Origin: JANRKH01 sp033763595
GTDB taxonomy: Bacteria > Pseudomonadota > Alphaproteobacteria > Rickettsiales > Rickettsiaceae
Length of the DNA stretch: 40,344 bases
Direction: 5' to 3'
Assembly: GCA_033763595.1 (NCBI GenBank)
Contig: JANRKH010000049.1
Span: 1-40,344 of the forward strand
Made by a program: the position numbers and the translations under genes. The notes beneath the pieces are model-generated. The model was given only the letters and a program-made list of their open reading frames with translations. It made no database searches and was not told the origin of the DNA. Below, one piece after another: positions 16,971 to 23,561 of the stretch; position 1 is the stretch's first letter, and every line of letters starts with the position of its first letter.

Positions 16971-17077
16971 ATACCAAATCTCTAGAATTAAATAATGCTA
17001 GGAGCGAGGAGCGAAGCCTACTACATGCTAGGTGAGTGACGAGCTAGAAGAAAGTACTTAAAAATGGGATTTGGTAT
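16971..17077 (+). repeat. R2 element, copy 3
   Basis: It runs from ATACCAAATCTCTAGAATTA to AAAATGGGATTTGGTAT, with inverted ends as in the other R2 copies. The interior differs from copies 1 and 4 in its centre (GCTAGGTGAGTGACGAGC in place of the TCTCGTGTAAGCC block), so the family has at least two interior variants. The variant centre resembles R1 (TATTAGGTGAGCGACGAG). Confidence 0.85.
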
Positions 17078-17095
17078 AAGCATTGGCTGCACGCA

Positions 17096-17215
17096 TAATA
17101 ACAAATCTCCAGAATTAAACTCTTCATAAGAATTTTAGGTGAATGTGCTTTAGAATATATGATATGTGCTTAGGTGTACTAGTTTGCATTTAATCTGACT
17201 ATAGAGTATAAAAAA
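17096..17215 (+). repeat. R3 element, decayed left portion
   Basis: The sequence TAATAACAAATCTCCAGAAT followed by CTTCATAAGAATTTTAGGTG and GCTTTAGAATATA follows the left half of R3. The right boundary is unclear. Confidence 0.5.
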
Positions 17216-17339
17216 GGAGATTAGCTCGTGAATGAGAGCCCTATATAGCTCACGTCACGAGCGAGCTAAACTTGCTTATACGAGGTCTAAAAGCCCCAAG
17301 ACGCTGTACAGAACCTGTGAGGAGATGGGGCAATATCTC

Positions 17340-17468
17340 ATACCAATTCCCATTTATAAATTATCCAACCGAATTTCGCGGGACTCACCTGTACGCAACT
17401 TTTTATACACGCTAAAGCAGACTCGCCCTAAAATTCATGTGCCCTATTTATTCTGGGAAATGGTATTA
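17340..17468 (-). repeat. R3 element, reverse copy
   Basis: Plus-strand reading starts ATACCAATTCCCATTTATAA and ends GGGAAATGGTATTA. The interior ACGCTAAAGCAGACTCGCCC followed by TAAAATTCATGTG is the reverse complement of the R3 core. Its ends are inverted repeats. Confidence 0.7.
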
Positions 17469-17619
17469 CTCGGCGCAACCTTACACCAAAATTTTTTTAG
17501 TACTACCTAGCGTCTAGCACTGCCAAGAGCATATAGTACGCTCCTGGCCTTGGTTTCTAGTGGCACTTCATCCTTGGATTTGGCTTAATATGAACTTGTA
17601 TAACCCCTAAAAAGTATAA

Positions 17620-18018
17620 TTACTCAGAAGCTTCTTCTTGAGATCCTGAGAAATAATCATAAGCATCACCAACAATACCGTAAATACCGCCAGCAGCGCC
17701 TGCGACCGCACTAAGCCCAACTGAAGCTACGTATCCAGCAGGGAATGTAAGAGCAGCAGAAGCCAAAGTAAGTCCAGCGTCTTTTAATACTGACTGCGCT
17801 ACAGCTTCTTGGTTAATCTTGAAATAATTCCAGCTGCTCTCTGCAAAACTTGCCTTGTTTGCTGAGATAGCTTTGTATGCGCTTTCTCCATAACCTAATC
17901 TCAGAGCTCCAAGTGTAGCAGCTCCTACAACAGCTGCAGCTATACCAGAGTATAAAAATTGCGTATTATTATATACAGCACTGAAGAATTTTGTTGAATT
18001 TTCGATTGTTTTTTTCAT
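17620..18018 (-). CDS. Small Gly/Ala-rich membrane protein of unknown function
   Basis: I do not recognise this 132-residue protein. It begins MKKTIENSTKFF and has two hydrophobic regions: one at about 22-42 (GIAAAVVGAATLGALRLGYG) and a long one at about 83-117, which contains glycine-zipper-like spacing (AVAGAAGGIYGIVG). A short acidic C-terminus follows (SGSQEEASE). The even composition and the absence of internal stops support a real gene, and it is flanked on both sides by repeat fields. It could be a small inner-membrane protein or a secreted membrane-active factor; nothing in the sequence decides between these. Confidence 0.6.
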   Translation of the reverse strand: MKKTIENSTKFFSAVYNNTQFLYSGIAAAVVGAATLGALRLGYGESAYKAISANKASFAESSWNYFKINQEAVAQSVLKDAGLTLASAALTFPAGYVASVGLSAVAGAAGGIYGIVGDAYDYFSGSQEEASE

Positions 18019-18224
18019 TTTCGTTTACCGATTTTGTTTAATTGAAATTGCACTATAGCTTATGTTTTTATTTTTGTAAATGATTTTTTTATTAAGCTAT
18101 TAAAAAATTAATATATTTTTTATTAATCAATTTAATGTAAATTACATAATAAATTGACTAATGTTATTTATTTTATGCTAACTAGGACTCTAGTTGAAAA
18201 ATTATAAGTATACGTAATATTTTA

Positions 18225-18366
18225 TATAATTTCCAGAATAAATTAAGCACATGCATTTTACGGTGAGCCTGCTTTAGCGTATATAAATAAGTGTTTTAGG
18301 CACTAGAGTCTAGTTTTAATTCATATTGATCATTCAATTTGATCATTTAAATGGGAACTTGGTATA
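18225..18366 (+). repeat. R3 element, decayed copy 5' of ybaB end
   Basis: It contains GCATTTTACGGTGAGCCTGC, TTTAGCGTATATAAATAAG and the tail GATCATTTAAATGGGAACTT, ending TTGGTAT. The tail matches the copy at 10025-10163 (GATCATTTAAAATGGGAATT). The left end is diffuse. Confidence 0.6.
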
Positions 18367-18472
18367 TGCCATGTTCTATTTTTTTGTACTTTATAGCTCC
18401 AGCTAACAACTTAAAGAGCATTAGGTAGGCTTTGCTACTTGCCTAGTATTATTTAATCCTTGGCTTTGGTAT
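18364..18472 (-). repeat. R2 element, decayed reverse copy
   Basis: The plus-strand reading includes GCCTAGTATTATTTAATCCT and ends GGCTTTGGTAT, following the reverse R2 pattern. It overlaps by a few bases the right end of the preceding R3 element, as if one inserted into the end of the other. Confidence 0.55.
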
Positions 18473-18523
18473 AACTCACACACCAACCTATATCAATCAA
18501 AAGCGATTTTTGGAGCAGCCTGT

Positions 18524-18838
18524 CTACATCTTAAAACCTGAGCCCAGCGGCATATTACCGAAAGCATCAGTTATCATTTGCTTAGAATCTTGATCAGCAG
18601 ATGCTTTTGCTTCATTAAAAGCTGCTATGATCAAATCCTCAAGTACTTCCCTTTCTGATGGGTTTAGCAGAGAATCATCGAGTGAGATTGACTTGATAGT
18701 GCCCTCGCCATAGACCACCATTTTCACAAGATTTCCTCCGGCCTTACCTTCATATTCTTTTTTAGATATCTGGTCTCTCATGACTTGCATCTTTTTCTGC
18801 ATTTCCTGAGCTTGTTTCATAATTTCGTTTAAATCCAT
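18524..18838 (-). CDS. ybaB: YbaB/EbfC family nucleoid-associated protein
   Basis: Members of this family are small dimeric DNA-binding proteins usually encoded directly after dnaX. The 104 residues begin MDLNEIMKQAQEMQKKMQVM and contain EGKAGGNLVKMVVYGEGTIK, then LEDLIIAAFNEA and the Gly-rich end MPLGSGFKM, all typical. AAAGG precedes the ATG. The gene starts 13 bases after the dnaX stop on the same strand, so the two form an operon. recR, the usual third member, is absent and replaced by repeats. Confidence 0.95.
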   Translation of the reverse strand: MDLNEIMKQAQEMQKKMQVMRDQISKKEYEGKAGGNLVKMVVYGEGTIKSISLDDSLLNPSEREVLEDLIIAAFNEAKASADQDSKQMITDAFGNMPLGSGFKM

Positions 18839-18851
18839 AATTTACCTTTAA

Positions 18852-20834
18852 TTAACTCTCTATCAAAATATCTGTTATTTCAAAATCCGCAAACTCTTTT
18901 TTTATTTTTTTTATAGAGTCCAAATTGAGAATATCACTCTTCAATTTTTGTTTATGATTTGTTATTTCATCTTCTATCATAAAGTCTATCTTAAATTTGC
19001 CCTGGCTCCATTCATTAGCAAGTTTACTGACTTTTTGGCTAATATCAACAATATTATCTTTTGTACCAAGATTTACTAAAGTAGATGATTCTACAAGAAC
19101 TTCGCACTTATTCAAAAGAAAATATAAGATTTCTAGCTCTCGTTCTGACGATAGATACTTAAGAAACATATTGTAAATACTAGGTTTCTTTTCAAGGTCC
19201 ATATTTTCAAGCGAGATTTTTTTAGCGATGTTATTATTTCCATCTTCACTGACCAATTCTTGGAACTTCGCACTAGTTGCACTCGATTCTTCCGGCCTTT
19301 TTTCGTCAAAACTATGTCCTGACAGAATGCTATTGTGCGTTAGTTTGTCTTCTTTGTGTATTATCTCGCCAAAGTCTTTTGCAGTCTCGACTAGTTTACC
19401 TATTGTTTGTCTGTGCTGTATGTGCGACTTTGTAAGTGCTAGTTCATCTAAATTATTATTCCTAGGGCTATGGTCTTTTTTTTTATCGTCAAAGACCATT
19501 ATTTTATGCTTATCGTCTTGACCTGTACCTGAATTCAATGGATTAGTTGAGTCATGATCCGGATCGTCTAAGGTCATTAAATGAATTAAATTCAAGGTAA
19601 ACATTTCAAGATTTTGAAGCTGATTTGAGGAAGATTTGAGATCTTTTAATGCGTTATAGGATAACTTCCACATAACTTGTATCAAAGTTTTGCTGCGAAT
19701 TGCAAGTATGCTCATTAACTCTTCTTCTATATCCCAGAACTCGCTTGATTTAAAGGCTAAGGATGTTTGTTTTTTAGCTATGTACGAAATCATTGACAGT
19801 AGTTTGTCCAGGAAAATGCTAAAGTCCGAGCTAGAAGCATAATACTCATTTAGCACGAGAAGAGAAGAATCTATGTCTGATTTAAATATTGATAGAATAT
19901 ATTTGTAGATTATTTTATTATCTATCGTTTGAGTTAATTCCATAATTTTTTCTACAGACAATATATCATCTCTTCCATTCATTAATAGGATCGCCTGCCC
20001 TAATAAAGTTAACGCATCTCTAGCAGATCCATCGCCTTTTGATGCAATGAACTCTATTGCCTCTTTTTGACTATTCACATTTTCAAGCTTGCATATTGTC
20101 CCAAGAAGTGCCGTAAGGTCTGTAGTTGTAATCCTAGGCAAATTGAACCTTTGACATCTAGAAATTATGGTTAATGGTATTTTGTGTACTTCTGTGGTTG
20201 CAAATATAAATACTGAGTGATGAGGAGGCTCTTCAAGTAGCTTGAGAAATGCATTAAATGCATTTTTAGAAAGCATATGAACCTCATCAATTATAAATAT
20301 TTTATATTGACCTAAAATCGGTTTATATTCGGCGCTCTCTATGATTTGCCTCACATCATCAACCCCAGTTCTACTTGCTGCGTCTATTTCTAATATATCT
20401 GGATGGGAAAAATTTAATGCCGCAATGCAATTGTCACATTTTTCACAAGGCACAGGCACGAGCTCGTGACCCTGCAAATATTTTTTGTGAAGATTAATGT
20501 GAGGCAGCTTATCGTGAGGCAGCTTATCGGTTTCAGAGGAATCTAGAATGCGCTCCTCATGCCCTCTAGTATCCGTGCTTGAAGTAGGTTCGCTATTTAC
20601 GCGACCATAATTGTAAGAAACAAAACTTCTAGGTACGAATTCTAAATTTTTGCAATTGATAGTTTTTGCTATGATTCGTGCAGTAGTAGTTTTGCCAACG
20701 CCTCTTACACCGCAGAATAAATAACTTTGAAAAATTTTATTTTGGGTTATCGCTGCGCTCAAAGTTTTAACTAATACGTCTTGTCCCACTAATTCAACTA
20801 AATTTTGTGGTCTATATTTTCTTGCTAAGCTCAT
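18852..20834 (-). CDS. dnaX: DNA polymerase III subunit gamma/tau
   Basis: DnaX is the ATPase core of the clamp loader; its long form tau also links the polymerases and the helicase. The 660-residue frame has Walker A at 42-50 (GVRGVGKTT), Walker B IIDEVHML at about 181-188, the SRC sensor near residue 225-227, and the zinc ligands Cys61, Cys130, Cys133 and Cys136. The first two zinc ligands are normally about nine residues apart; here about 60 extra residues intervene. Domain III ends near residue 425, followed by a poorly conserved tau tail. At residues 451-453 three AAA codons form a run of nine A, where a slip would end translation after Arg-Pro (see the separate entry). The gene heads an operon with ybaB. 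Confidence 0.96.
   Translation of the reverse strand: MSLARKYRPQNLVELVGQDVLVKTLSAAITQNKIFQSYLFCGVRGVGKTTTARIIAKTINCKNLEFVPRSFVSYNYGRVNSEPTSSTDTRGHEERILDSSETDKLPHDKLPHINLHKKYLQGHELVPVPCEKCDNCIAALNFSHPDILEIDAASRTGVDDVRQIIESAEYKPILGQYKIFIIDEVHMLSKNAFNAFLKLLEEPPHHSVFIFATTEVHKIPLTIISRCQRFNLPRITTTDLTALLGTICKLENVNSQKEAIEFIASKGDGSARDALTLLGQAILLMNGRDDILSVEKIMELTQTIDNKIIYKYILSIFKSDIDSSLLVLNEYYASSSDFSIFLDKLLSMISYIAKKQTSLAFKSSEFWDIEEELMSILAIRSKTLIQVMWKLSYNALKDLKSSSNQLQNLEMFTLNLIHLMTLDDPDHDSTNPLNSGTGQDDKHKIMVFDDKKKDHSPRNNNLDELALTKSHIQHRQTIGKLVETAKDFGEIIHKEDKLTHNSILSGHSFDEKRPEESSATSAKFQELVSEDGNNNIAKKISLENMDLEKKPSIYNMFLKYLSSERELEILYFLLNKCEVLVESSTLVNLGTKDNIVDISQKVSKLANEWSQGKFKIDFMIEDEITNHKQKLKSDILNLDSIKKIKKEFADFEITDILIES
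19470..19499 (-). promoter_or_regulatory. Predicted programmed slippage site in dnaX
   Basis: On the minus strand the coding sequence reads GAT AAA AAA AAA GAC CAT AGC. The nine A residues (plus-strand 19476-19484) are part of a 9-bp inverted repeat, ATGGTCTTT against AAAGACCAT, with a 12-base loop. In the -1 frame the next codons are AGA, CCA and TAG, so the product would end at about 455 residues. In the +1 frame a TAG follows after about eight further codons. Position and outcome parallel the gamma-forming slippage known in dnaX of other bacteria; function here is inferred. Confidence 0.6.
20448..20651 (-). repeat. In-frame insertion within the dnaX zinc module
   Basis: About 60 extra residues (roughly 63-128) lie between zinc ligands Cys61 and Cys130. 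The insertion carries a 15-base tandem duplication (20499-20513 and 20514-20528, encoding DKLPH twice) and a perfect 12-base palindrome CACGAGCTCGTG at 20457-20468. It resembles the in-gene palindromic elements known in Rickettsia in its behaviour, not necessarily in sequence. Confidence 0.6.
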
Positions 20835-20924
20835 TTTTTATAATTTATGTGATGCATACCAAGTAAAAAACCAAGTTAAAACCTTTTTAAGTATAGGCAT
20901 ATATTCGAGATTATTGGTACAACC

Positions 20925-21659
20925 CTATTCTGACTTTCTTACGCCTAAAAACCTTATGAGATATACAAATAAATTTATAAAGTCGAGATATAGAGTAAAT
21001 GCGCCAACTATAGCCATTTTTTGGCCATACTCTCCACCTCCTGATCTGTAATAAAATTCTTTTAATTTTTGAGTATCGTAAGCTGTTAGGCCCAAGAATA
21101 TACATATACCAACGATGGATAATGCGAAATCTAAAGCCGTACTTTGCATAAATAAATTAAATAGAGAAGCAATTACAACCCCAATCAAACCCATCATCAT
21201 AAAAGACCCCATAGAAGTAAGATCTTTCTTTGTACTGTATCCATAAATACTCATAGCGCCAAAGGTAGAGGCAGTAATTAGAAAAGTTTTTGCAATAGAC
21301 GCATCAGTATATATGAAGCCTAGGCTCGAAAGAGATACTCCAGTACATGCAGCATATGCCCAAAACAAAGTTTGCGCTGTCTCAATATTCATTCGTCCAA
21401 TTTGGAAGAAAAAATATAGCGATATAGCAATTGGGCTAAAAACTGCAAGCAAACCAAGACCACTCAGTCCTATGATCATGCCGTTAGGAGCAACATTGTA
21501 GAATATAGATGTAAAAAGAGGAATTTTAGCACATGAGTAAGCACAAACAGCTGATATAGCAAGAGCCGCGCACATATAATTATATATTTGCAACATATAT
21601 TCTCTCAGTCCAGAATCAAATGTTTTTCTTGAGCTTTCGAAAAAAGTACTTTTAGACAT
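20925..21659 (-). CDS. Bax inhibitor-1/YccA family membrane protein
   Basis: The 244-residue protein has about seven transmembrane helices and the family pattern: an N-terminal soluble part ending YMLQIYNYMCAALAISAVCAY, a central FWAYAACTGVSLSSLGFIYT segment, GAMSIYGYSTKKDLTSMGSF, and the C-terminal FLGLTAYDTQKLKEFY and LYLDFINLFVYLIRFLG. These proteins act as membrane channels or quality-control partners; in bacteria some interact with FtsH, and calcium leak has been shown for one homologue. A strong AAGAGGTGA precedes the ATG. The gene stands alone between dnaX and znuA on the minus strand. Confidence 0.93.
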   Translation of the reverse strand: MSKSTFFESSRKTFDSGLREYMLQIYNYMCAALAISAVCAYSCAKIPLFTSIFYNVAPNGMIIGLSGLGLLAVFSPIAISLYFFFQIGRMNIETAQTLFWAYAACTGVSLSSLGFIYTDASIAKTFLITASTFGAMSIYGYSTKKDLTSMGSFMMMGLIGVVIASLFNLFMQSTALDFALSIVGICIFLGLTAYDTQKLKEFYYRSGGGEYGQKMAIVGAFTLYLDFINLFVYLIRFLGVRKSE

Positions 21660-21870
21660 AAATCACCTCTTATAGATTATTACTGTTAATATAATCAATT
21701 GATTTCATAATTTCAAGTATAATACGATTATTTTTTTTATGATTATAAAATCAACATTATGCTAACCATGCCGTGAGAAATGTTTTTCTAGCGATTGCCA
21801 TTTTCATGCACTTAGCATATAGATCTATTTTAGTTTTTTCGACCCAATACAAAGATCTAAGACAAAATAC

Positions 21871-22662
21871 TCACTGACAAATATTTATTTGTTTGTATAT
21901 AGTTGATAAATATTGAAAATAATAATCCTCAAGCGGTATTTTGGAGAAGCTTCCCCAATCTTCAATATCTAGCTGTAATTTTTTGGACTTAATACTTGCT
22001 GAATTAATAATATTATCTGAATCAAAAATTACACATTTAGTTGAATCACTAATCGCACTTTCGAGCTTCTTGACCTTTTTTATTGAGTGTACGCTTGGAA
22101 GATATTTTTTGTTCTTTGTGTTTAAGTCTATGTATAAATACTCAAGACTATATCCGACTAAGACAACATTCAGATTATCATTCAGAGTTAATTGACTGAG
22201 CTTTGTTTTAGCCTCAACAAAATTTGCATCAATGATTTGCTTATCAAAACCTTGTTTTACAAAATAATCTGCAATTGTCTGCATGATCATGATGACAAAT
22301 TCTTTATTGACCCAATAATGATGATTAGATCCATTAATGTTAAAATGACCAAGCTTTGTTAATGGTATTTTTTTTGCCTTAGTATCTTTTAAATAGAATG
22401 CCAGGTATTTTTCAAAGGAATCATCTATATATACTATGTAGTCTGCGCCCTTAATTTTTTGAACATCCCTATATTTTAGTGAGTGATGATGCGGACATGT
22501 TGAGCTATTTTGAATAACTTCTATTTCTGCTATATCTCCTAATATTTTTTTCACAAGGCTTGCGATAGGAGGAAGTGATACTGCGACCAAGGGTTTTGGG
22601 CTATATTGTCCATAGGAACTAAAGCCTATAGTTGAAATAATTATGAATAGTATAAATCTCAT
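21871..22662 (-). CDS. znuA: ZnuA-like metal ABC transporter substrate-binding protein
   Basis: The protein probably captures zinc or manganese in the periplasm for an ABC importer. The 263 residues begin with a signal peptide (MRFILFIIISTIGFSSYG) and continue VAVSLPPIASLVKKILGD, the usual start of the cluster A-I fold. Likely metal ligands are the His residues in CPHHHSLKYRDV and NHHYWVN; the His-rich loop of many ZnuA proteins is missing. The C-terminal half is more divergent. The start overlaps the ftsY stop by four bases. No ABC permease or ATPase gene is adjacent, so its partners must be elsewhere. Confidence 0.85.
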   Translation of the reverse strand: MRFILFIIISTIGFSSYGQYSPKPLVAVSLPPIASLVKKILGDIAEIEVIQNSSTCPHHHSLKYRDVQKIKGADYIVYIDDSFEKYLAFYLKDTKAKKIPLTKLGHFNINGSNHHYWVNKEFVIMIMQTIADYFVKQGFDKQIIDANFVEAKTKLSQLTLNDNLNVVLVGYSLEYLYIDLNTKNKKYLPSVHSIKKVKKLESAISDSTKCVIFDSDNIINSASIKSKKLQLDIEDWGSFSKIPLEDYYFQYLSTIYKQINICQ

Positions 22663-23561
22663 GAAAGTAAGCTCCTTGCAAATTCTTTTGCGTTAAATTC
22701 TATTATATCATCGAGTTGTTCGCCCGCGCCTAAAAAATATATAGGTAGGCTGAATTTATCAGTGATACCAACTAGAGCGCCTGCCTTGGCTGTACCATCA
22801 AGTTTTGTAAAAATAAGTCCGTTGACGCCAACTATTTCCATAAATTTTACCACCTGCATTAATGCATTTTGGCCGGTTGTAGCATCTAGTGTAAGTATTT
22901 TGTGATGAGGGTAGACAGGGTTTATTTTACCTAAAACTTTTACTATTTTAGCAAGTTCGCCCATCAAATTTGCCTGATTCTGAAGCCTTCCGGCTGTATC
23001 AATTAAAAGTATGTCATAACCTTCCTTTACTGCTCTACTTGCAGCTTGAAATGCAACTGACGCAGGGTCTGTATTCTGATCAGCTTTTACAATTGCACAT
23101 CCTGCTCGTAGGGCCCATATCTCAAGTTGCTGAACAGCTGCATGTCTAAAAGTATCGCATGCTGCTATCATTACTTTTTTTCCGCTTGCTGCAAATTTGG
23201 CGCTAAGCTTTCCTATTGTAGTAGTTTTGCCATTTCCATTTACACCGCAGAATAATATGACGTTTAACTCTTTCTCAATTATATTTAATGGTTTTTGCGC
23301 AGGGAGTATTATAGATTCTATAATCGAAGTCAAGTGGTGTTTATAGGATTCCTGAGAATCTTCGCTGGATATTTTGATTGCTTTTAACTGGCTAATGATT
23401 TTGCTTGTAGTATCTACACCAAAATCGACTGATAATAAAATCTCCTCTATTTCTTCTTCTGTAGCTTTATCTATGGACTTTTTCGAAAAAAAATCAAAAA
23501 TACCTGAAAGTTTTGAGGAGGTTGCGCTAAGAGCTGATTTAATTTTATAAAAAAAGGTCAT
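22659..23561 (-). CDS. ftsY: Signal recognition particle receptor FtsY
   Basis: FtsY is the SRP receptor GTPase that delivers nascent membrane proteins to the translocon. The 300-residue protein is close to the minimal NG form, with little of the acidic A domain. The G motifs are at 106-113 (GVNGNGKT), 136-142 (DTFRHAA), 188-192 (DTAGR) and 252-255 (TKLD), and the C-terminal GAGEQLDDIIEFNAKEFARS is typical. It overlaps the upstream TPR gene and the downstream znuA-like gene by four bases each, so all three are translationally coupled. Confidence 0.97.
   Translation of the reverse strand: MTFFYKIKSALSATSSKLSGIFDFFSKKSIDKATEEEIEEILLSVDFGVDTTSKIISQLKAIKISSEDSQESYKHHLTSIIESIILPAQKPLNIIEKELNVILFCGVNGNGKTTTIGKLSAKFAASGKKVMIAACDTFRHAAVQQLEIWALRAGCAIVKADQNTDPASVAFQAASRAVKEGYDILLIDTAGRLQNQANLMGELAKIVKVLGKINPVYPHHKILTLDATTGQNALMQVVKFMEIVGVNGLIFTKLDGTAKAGALVGITDKFSLPIYFLGAGEQLDDIIEFNAKEFARSLLS

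Larger units (their letters stand above)
16896..17619. other. Repeat field downstream of nuoE
   Basis: This convergent gap of about 720 bases contains at least four inverted-repeat element copies or fragments: a fragment that starts at the nuoE stop, an R2 element, an R3 fragment and a reverse R3 element. A local palindrome pairs AGCTCGTGA near 17223 with TCACGAGC near 17255. The 92-codon open frame at 17232-17510 runs through these repeats and is not a credible gene. Confidence 0.7.
18019..18523. other. Repeat-bearing gap between ybaB and the small membrane protein
   Basis: About 200 AT-rich bases are followed by an R3 element and a decayed reverse R2 element joined end to end. I see no gene. 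Confidence 0.65.

Noticed and set aside
17232..17510. 92-codon open frame on the plus strand
   Set aside because: It runs through a reverse R3 element and other repeat sequence and has no coding signature.
19298..19303. Run of six A on the dnaX coding strand as a second slippery site
   Set aside because: The zero-frame codons are GAA AAA AGG, so a -1 slip would pair the second tRNA poorly, and the run is short compared with A9.
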